Assembly: GCF_002295065.1 (NCBI RefSeq)
Contig: NZ_NSGG01000013.1
Coordinates: 62,001-126,000 of the forward strand
DNA: 64,000 nucleotides
Origin: Mesorhizobium sp. WSM3859
GTDB lineage: Bacteria > Pseudomonadota > Alphaproteobacteria > Rhizobiales > Rhizobiaceae
Reading direction: 5' to 3'
Positions 59,652 through 64,000 of this stretch are shown one piece after another. Both the position numbers and the translations under genes were made by a program. The stretch's first letter is position 1, and each line of letters opens with the position of its first letter. The notes under the pieces were generated by a model that worked only from the letters and a program-made list of their open reading frames with translations, was not told the DNA's origin and ran no database searches.

Positions 59652-60212
59652 CTAATACGCGTCGACCGATTGCCGCTGCGCCTCCATCTCCACCATCTGG
59701 ATGCCCATTTCGACGAAGGCCGAAAGCACGGCGAAGCGGTCGGCGGTCGAGACGCGCGCCAGCCCCGCCAGGATCCCGGCGTTGACGGCGTGGGCGGCGG
59801 GAAATCCGGTCGACAACATATCGAAGGCCGGGTCACGCCACGCCGCCGACAGGGCGATCCAGGCAGCCGGCGTTGCCGGCGACGGATCGGCAGCGCTGCC
59901 CAGCGCCGCCCGATGGCGGGGATTGCCGGGCTCGCCCACCCAGTCGCTGACGAGCGCCAGCAATTCGAGGTCCCTTTCGGCAAGGAGCTCGGCGAGATGA
60001 CTCAGGCATTCATGCCCCCACCAGACCGCGGCACGCTCGGGCAGCAGATAGGCGCAGAACGTGACGGCTTCCTCCGGCACGCGCCCGGCAAGCAGCGTGC
60101 GGCAGAATTCCAGCGGAGGTTGGGCGGCGGCCGGCGACTTCATGTCCCGGGCGATCGCGGGGCAGGCAAGAAACAGATCCCTTGCCGTTCTGTATCCGAG
60201 TTCATTGGCCAT
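59652..60212 (-). CDS. soluble protein of unknown function
   Basis: 186 aa, largely alpha-helical and rich in Ala and Trp (PERAAVWWGHECLSHLAELL). I chose the ATG at 60212 (MANELGYRTARD), which follows GGGGTG; the frame is open to 60374 but those codons look less protein-like. It reminds me of a DUF6931-type protein, seen near secretion and FHA-domain genes, but I cannot confirm this. No signal peptide or membrane span, unlike its neighbours. Confidence 0.6.
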   Translation of the reverse strand: MANELGYRTARDLFLACPAIARDMKSPAAAQPPLEFCRTLLAGRVPEEAVTFCAYLLPERAAVWWGHECLSHLAELLAERDLELLALVSDWVGEPGNPRHRAALGSAADPSPATPAAWIALSAAWRDPAFDMLSTGFPAAHAVNAGILAGLARVSTADRFAVLSAFVEMGIQMVEMEAQRQSVDAY

Positions 60213-60400
60213 CGCTGCCACACCCCGAGCATCGGCACAAATAGCACTGAAACCCGCGGCCAAGCGCCGGTCAAGCCTCAACCTTATCAGGCGCCGGCCA
60301 TCGGCAACGTGCGCTTGTTCACAGACATTCGCTTCAGGATTTGATATAGTCCGCGCCAGCGAAAACCCGCTCAAAACAGGTCAAAACAGGAGTGACGGTC

Positions 60401-60937
60401 ATGCGGTGGGGCAGCTCAGCCTTGGCATTGGCGGCCGTGCTTTTTTCAACGCACGTTTACGCCGATCCGCTTCAGAAATCGGAAGACATCGTAAAATTCT
60501 TCGCCGGCCAAGGTAGTCTTGGCGCGTCACGAGGCATCTGTGTCGGCACCGAGGAAGAGTGCAAGAGCAAGGCCGGGAAGAACGCTACGCCGCCCCAGAA
60601 GGCCGGACTCGACATGATGATCAACTTCGCCCTGGATTCGGCCCAGCTCGACCAGACCGCCCGCGCGGAGCTGGACGAGTTCGCCAAGGCGCTTAAGGAC
60701 AACCGGCTGAGCACGTTCAGCTTCGTCGTCGAAGGCCACACCGATGCGACCGGCACGGACAGCTACAATCAGGGCCTGTCGCAGCGGAGAGCGCAATCGG
60801 TGGCGGCCTTCCTCGAAGCCAACGGCGTTCAGTCGGCGCGGCTCGAAGCGATCGGCCTCGGCAAATCGCACCCGCGCGTCGCCAATCCATACGATCCGGT
60901 CAACCGCCGCGTGGAAATGCGCATCAGGACGGAATAG
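60401..60937 (+). CDS. OmpA-family peptidoglycan-associated protein
   Basis: 178 aa exported protein with a signal peptide (cut near VYADP), a short linker with a possible disulfide (GICVGTEEEC), and a C-terminal OmpA domain. The peptidoglycan-binding motif is clear: VVEGHTDATGTDSYNQGLSQ, RRAQSVAAFL and NRRVEMRI. There is no barrel and no lipobox, so it is a soluble periplasmic form. The ATG at 60401 follows CAGGAG. A direct repeat TCAAAACAGG x2 lies just upstream (60371-60390). A terminator follows. Confidence 0.9.
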   Translation: MRWGSSALALAAVLFSTHVYADPLQKSEDIVKFFAGQGSLGASRGICVGTEEECKSKAGKNATPPQKAGLDMMINFALDSAQLDQTARAELDEFAKALKDNRLSTFSFVVEGHTDATGTDSYNQGLSQRRAQSVAAFLEANGVQSARLEAIGLGKSHPRVANPYDPVNRRVEMRIRTE

Positions 60938-60980
60938 ACGGGTGGCGAGCAAGCCGACCCGTTAACAGCGACACAGGTCA

Positions 60981-61017
60981 AGGGGAGCTCGGTCAAAACA
61001 CCGGCTCCCCTTTTTGT
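60981..61017 (+). terminator. intrinsic terminator of the OmpA-family gene
   Basis: AGGGGAGC pairs with GCTCCCCT, with an inner CGGT/ACCG helix, followed by TTTTTG. Clear rho-independent form. Confidence 0.9.
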
Positions 61018-61023
61018 TTCTGT

Positions 61024-61080
61024 TTGTTTCGACGCAATCCCAAAGCGGAAAACCGCTTCACACTTTTCCTGGAATTGCTC
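61024..61080. repeat. interspersed repeat (family B), partial inverted copy
   Basis: CACACTTTTCCTGGAATTGC is the reverse complement of the start of the copy at 24366, preceded by GCGGAAAACCGCTT, which differs only slightly. It sits between convergent genes, directly after a terminator and 6 bases before the stop of the second caspase-like gene. Confidence 0.85.
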
Positions 61081-61085
61081 AACGA

Positions 61086-62702
61086 TCAATTCTTGATCGC
61101 GTTGCCGATCACAACGCCGCTGCCGAAGATCAATGCCTTGGTCAGGAAGTCGTTGTTTTCTCTCGGCGGCGGCGCGTCCTCGCGAACCACGGTCTCGCTG
61201 TTGCGCCAGCGCTGCACGACCTGCGTCTGTTTCCGGCGCGGCTTTTGCTGCGCCACCGGGTTCAGCGTGCGGGTCTTCTGCACTTGCTTCTTGGCCGGCG
61301 CGGCGCGCGCCTGGTCGTCGGCGTTCCTGGCGCGCACGGCATCCATCATCGGGTCGGTCTGGATCACCAGCAACGTGAGCTGCTCGCGCGTCAGATAGGT
61401 GGTTGGCGGCAGCCCGTTCTTGCCTTGCCAGACGCCGATCGCCTGGCGCGTCCTCGGACCGATATTGCCGTCGACCTGGCCGAGCTCGTTGCCCAGCGCT
61501 TCGATGCGCAATTGCAGGTCGATGCGGCCGTTGCGGTCGAGCCCGATGGCGCTTTCCGTCAGTTCGCTGCCTTGCGTCTTTCTCATCTCGTCGGTGATGC
61601 CGACCGAGGTGCGGACTGCCGAGCCTGGATTGGCACTGGCATCGTCCGCGCCGAGCGCCGCGACCTGCTTGCTCGCCGCCGGGTCCTTCAGCTGGTCGAT
61701 GTTGAGCTTCGCCACAGTCGCGAAACGGCCGTTCGGGAACTGGTCGAGATAGGCCTCGTAATAGGGGATGGCGTTCTTCTTCGAAGCCTCGTCCCAAAGC
61801 CGCTGCTCGACCTCCCAGGACGGCGGCTCGCTCGCCACGGGGGCAGGGGCTGCCGACGCCTTGGCCGCGTCTGCCACCGGCGTCGCGGAGGGTGAGGCTG
61901 TTTCTGCCGCGGGCTTGCCGATGAACACCTCGCGTCCGAGCGAGGCATTGTGCCATGGCCGCTGCCTCCCCTGCGTGGCTTCCGTCACCTCGCCGCGCAC
62001 CCGCGTCAAGGCGCTCTGGATCTCGACGCCCGGCTCGGTCAGGTGCTTGGCCAGGGCCAGCGAATAGGGGCTGTCGACGCCGTTGCCGTCGAAGGCGATG
62101 GCGCCGGGGTCAGTCGCATAGGCGATCAGCACGCCACCCGTGCCCATGCCGTCGGCCTTTGCGTCGACCGGCGCCAGCCCGGCGCCGAGCGAGCGGCTCT
62201 TCGGCAGCGCCGCGGCCAGCGTGCGCGCCAGCGGATTGTCGCGGCAGGCATCGAGGATGATGATGCCGACGGCGGGGTCGGCCGGCAGCGCGGCCATGAA
62301 CTCGTCGATCTGCACGGTGCGGGTCTTGAGATAGGCCGGCGCCGTCAGCTCGGCATCGACCGGAATGAGGTAGTTCTTGCCGTCGACCTGCATGCCGTGC
62401 CCGGCATAGTAGATGACGGCGAGGTCGGCATTGTAGGACTCTTCGGTGAACTTGCTGATCAGGCTGTGCATGCCGGCATTGTCCTGGTCGACGCCTTCGA
62501 TCACCTCGAAGCCGGCGTTGCGCAGCGTGGACGCGATGAGGCGGGCGTCGTTCGCCGGGTTGGGGAGAGCGACCGCATTGACATATTTGCTGTTGCCGAT
62601 GACCAGCGCGACACGCTTGCTGTCGGGCGCAGCGGCCTGGGCGCCGAACGCGGCGTGGAAAAGCAGGATCAACCCGCCCAAAAGAATGGCGAACGCTTTC
62701 AT
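61086..62702 (-). CDS. secreted caspase-like (C14) protein with a peptidoglycan-binding-like tail
   Basis: 538 aa exported protein. A signal peptide (cut near GAQAA) is followed by a caspase-type domain with His102 in YYAGHGMQVDG and Cys153 in ILDACRDNPLA. A low-complexity Ala/Pro stretch follows (about 265-300), then an SPOR/TPR-like segment (YYEAYLDQFPNGRFATVAKL), a peptidoglycan-binding-like domain (VDGNIGPRTRQAIGVWQ) and a basic tail ending in a hydrophobic GSGVVIGNAI. The ATG at 62702 follows GGAGGG. It is a paralogue of 56698-59247 in the peptidase domain only. Confidence 0.88.
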   Translation of the reverse strand: MKAFAILLGGLILLFHAAFGAQAAAPDSKRVALVIGNSKYVNAVALPNPANDARLIASTLRNAGFEVIEGVDQDNAGMHSLISKFTEESYNADLAVIYYAGHGMQVDGKNYLIPVDAELTAPAYLKTRTVQIDEFMAALPADPAVGIIILDACRDNPLARTLAAALPKSRSLGAGLAPVDAKADGMGTGGVLIAYATDPGAIAFDGNGVDSPYSLALAKHLTEPGVEIQSALTRVRGEVTEATQGRQRPWHNASLGREVFIGKPAAETASPSATPVADAAKASAAPAPVASEPPSWEVEQRLWDEASKKNAIPYYEAYLDQFPNGRFATVAKLNIDQLKDPAASKQVAALGADDASANPGSAVRTSVGITDEMRKTQGSELTESAIGLDRNGRIDLQLRIEALGNELGQVDGNIGPRTRQAIGVWQGKNGLPPTTYLTREQLTLLVIQTDPMMDAVRARNADDQARAAPAKKQVQKTRTLNPVAQQKPRRKQTQVVQRWRNSETVVREDAPPPRENNDFLTKALIFGSGVVIGNAIKN

Positions 62703-62930
62703 GGGATCAGCCCTCCGCCCCTTGGGGCGCGTTATCGATGTCTGCGCATGCTGAACGTCGTAAGCGACAACGTCGCTTCTGCCAAAATCGTCTCTTGGGC
62801 GTCTGTGATCTCGGCCACAGATTTGGTTCACGAGGGACTTGAAATTTCCTCCGTGAATGTCCGCGAATATATCATTCGCGCGCCTGAAAACCAATCGGCC
62901 CATCCAGCCATGCGAGGTTTGGTGAACCGG
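62703..62930 (-). promoter_or_regulatory. upstream region of the second caspase-like gene, with two hairpins
   Basis: No gene seen. Two perfect 7 bp hairpins are present: AAGCGAC-AAC-GTCGCTT (62762-62778) and CGCGAAT-ATATC-ATTCGCG (62862-62880). The first lies in the likely leader or promoter, the second close to the end of the M23 gene, where it may aid termination although no T-run follows. Confidence 0.4.
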
Positions 62931-64000
62931 CTAACCGGGCTCCAGCGTCTCCTGGAGGGAGCCTATCAGCGCGGTGATCGCCTGCTTGTATTTCTCGAAT
63001 TCCGGCGACGTCTGCCGCACTTCGGTCGTGGTCGTCGTCGGCTGGCCCTGGCCGGTCGCCACACGCGGCACTTTCTGTCCCATTTTCCGCTCTGCCCAGT
63101 CGACGACGTAGCTCGCGGTCTTGCCGGTGAGGAACGGGTTGGCCTGGATGACGGCCGATCCGAGCACGGCGCTCAGTTGCGTCGGGCCCGGTGCCGCCAG
63201 AATCTGGGCCGCGCCTTCCATGCCGAGGAAATGGCAAAGATAGAGCCGGCCGGCGGTGATCTGGTGGCCGCGCGCGCGCAGATAGGCCTCGCCCTCGCGC
63301 GCCAGGTTGCGCACCATTTCGCGCGACAGCGTCGCGTCGTAGCGAAGCGCGAGCAGATCGGCGGTCGACAGCGAGCGGGCAAGGTCGGGCCGATAGGTGT
63401 TCATCATCCGGATCCAGGTCTTGGAGATGAACTGGCCGGCGCCGGTCGCCGAGGAAAGCGGGTTCTTGGCGCGGGCGCTGCCGCCGCTTTCGACATGCAC
63501 GATCCGGTCCGTCAGCGTTTCGACGGCGGCATCGCCGGAACCGCCGGAACTGACGGCAACGGCAGTTGCGACGGTGGTGACTGTCCCCAACGGATCGATC
63601 GCCTCGCCGTTCAGGTAGAGCTCGAAATGCAGATGCGGGCCGGTCGAAAGCCCCGTTGTGCCGATATAGCCGATGACGTCGCCGGCCTTCACCTTGGTGC
63701 CGACGCCGCTCGCGATGGCGAATTTCTGCATATGCGCGTAACGCGTCTCGCGGCCATTGGCATGCGTGATCTTTACCAGATTGCCATAGCTGCCGCCGTC
63801 GCCCTGGAAAGAGATCTCGCCGTCGAAGGCGGCCATCACCGGCGTGCCGAGCGGCGCCGCCCAGTCGACACCCTTGTGGATCCGGACCGTGCCGAGGATC
63901 GGATGCTTGCGCGGGCCGAAGGTCGAGGTCATCACCCCGGCGACCGGCGTGACCATGCCGTTGGTGACGGTCAGCGAGCGCACCTGGTCGTCGCCGGTCA
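62931..64000 (-). CDS. M23-family peptidase, 5' end outside the window
   Basis: At least 356 residues; the frame is still open at the window edge, so the N-terminus is missing. The LytM/M23 domain is complete: zinc ligands in RIHKGVDWAAPLGTP and in GPHLHFELYLNG, with TRYAHMQKF between. A second domain of about 150 residues follows (DRIVHVESGGSARAKNPLSS and ATGAGQFISKTW), resembling a lysozyme-like transglycosylase fold with the Glu in HVESGG. So this is likely a two-enzyme cell-wall hydrolase. Confidence 0.85.
   Translation of the reverse strand, partial: TGDDQVRSLTVTNGMVTPVAGVMTSTFGPRKHPILGTVRIHKGVDWAAPLGTPVMAAFDGEISFQGDGGSYGNLVKITHANGRETRYAHMQKFAIASGVGTKVKAGDVIGYIGTTGLSTGPHLHFELYLNGEAIDPLGTVTTVATAVAVSSGGSGDAAVETLTDRIVHVESGGSARAKNPLSSATGAGQFISKTWIRMMNTYRPDLARSLSTADLLALRYDATLSREMVRNLAREGEAYLRARGHQITAGRLYLCHFLGMEGAAQILAAPGPTQLSAVLGSAVIQANPFLTGKTASYVVDWAERKMGQKVPRVATGQGQPTTTTTEVRQTSPEFEKYKQAITALIGSLQETLEPG

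Noticed and set aside
1..64000. Insertion sequences or integrase genes
   Set aside because: No transposase or integrase motif was seen; the only mobile-like features are short non-coding inverted-repeat elements.

Overview
The window is 64 kb of dense, high-GC DNA from an alphaproteobacterium of the Rhizobiales, most likely Mesorhizobium or a close relative. The basis is gene content: a rhaRSTPQUK/rhaDI rhamnose locus, an ehuABCD-eutABCDE ectoine locus in the Sinorhizobium order, dctABD with a sigma-54 promoter, and several families of short palindromic repeats typical of these genomes. The genus call is inference. No rRNA, tRNA, CRISPR array or intact transposon was seen.

Layout. 150-11052: L-rhamnose catabolism. 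rhaR-S-T-P-Q-U-K run leftward, with overlapping stop/start codons from rhaT to rhaK, and rhaD-rhaI run rightward from a shared 190 bp control region with a large dyad. 11235-15187: a LysR regulator divergent from an alpha/beta hydrolase, a gamma-glutamyltransferase and a small membrane protein. 15347-20139: dctD-dctB divergent from dctA, with a clear -24/-12 promoter and two dyads that look like DctD enhancer sites. 20270-25780: a mixed block with a histidine phosphatase, a pseudouridine synthase, a secreted protein, a small patch of unclear or decayed genes, a UDP-sugar epimerase and an MFS transporter. 25993-32863: cyoABCD quinol oxidase, SURF1 and a RegB/RegA-type redox two-component pair in one rightward operon. 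32864-47801: ectoine and hydroxyectoine uptake (ehuABCD), breakdown (eutABC, doeAB, doeC, doeD) and control (enuR, doeX), plus an MDR oxidoreductase. 47832-48000: a remnant of an XRE/ImmA-type regulator.

48248-56214 is the most unusual block. A 5TM-LYT hybrid histidine kinase with two receiver domains and two free receiver proteins precede a TPR/beta-barrel outer-membrane protein, a membrane-anchored HEAT-repeat protein and a family-2 glycosyltransferase. An Hpt protein follows on the other strand. This looks like an envelope glycan synthesis and export machine with its own phosphorelay and no DNA-binding output. 56329-56515 is a broken livM fragment.

56698-64000 holds two secreted caspase-like proteins (one with Sel1 repeats, one with a peptidoglycan-binding-like tail), a Gly-rich lipoprotein candidate, a protein of unknown function, an OmpA-family protein and the 3' part of an M23 peptidase gene that runs off the window. 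Together they suggest an envelope-directed module.

At least five repeat families are interspersed between genes, including an element with two identical 47 bp inverted arms between eutA and eutB.
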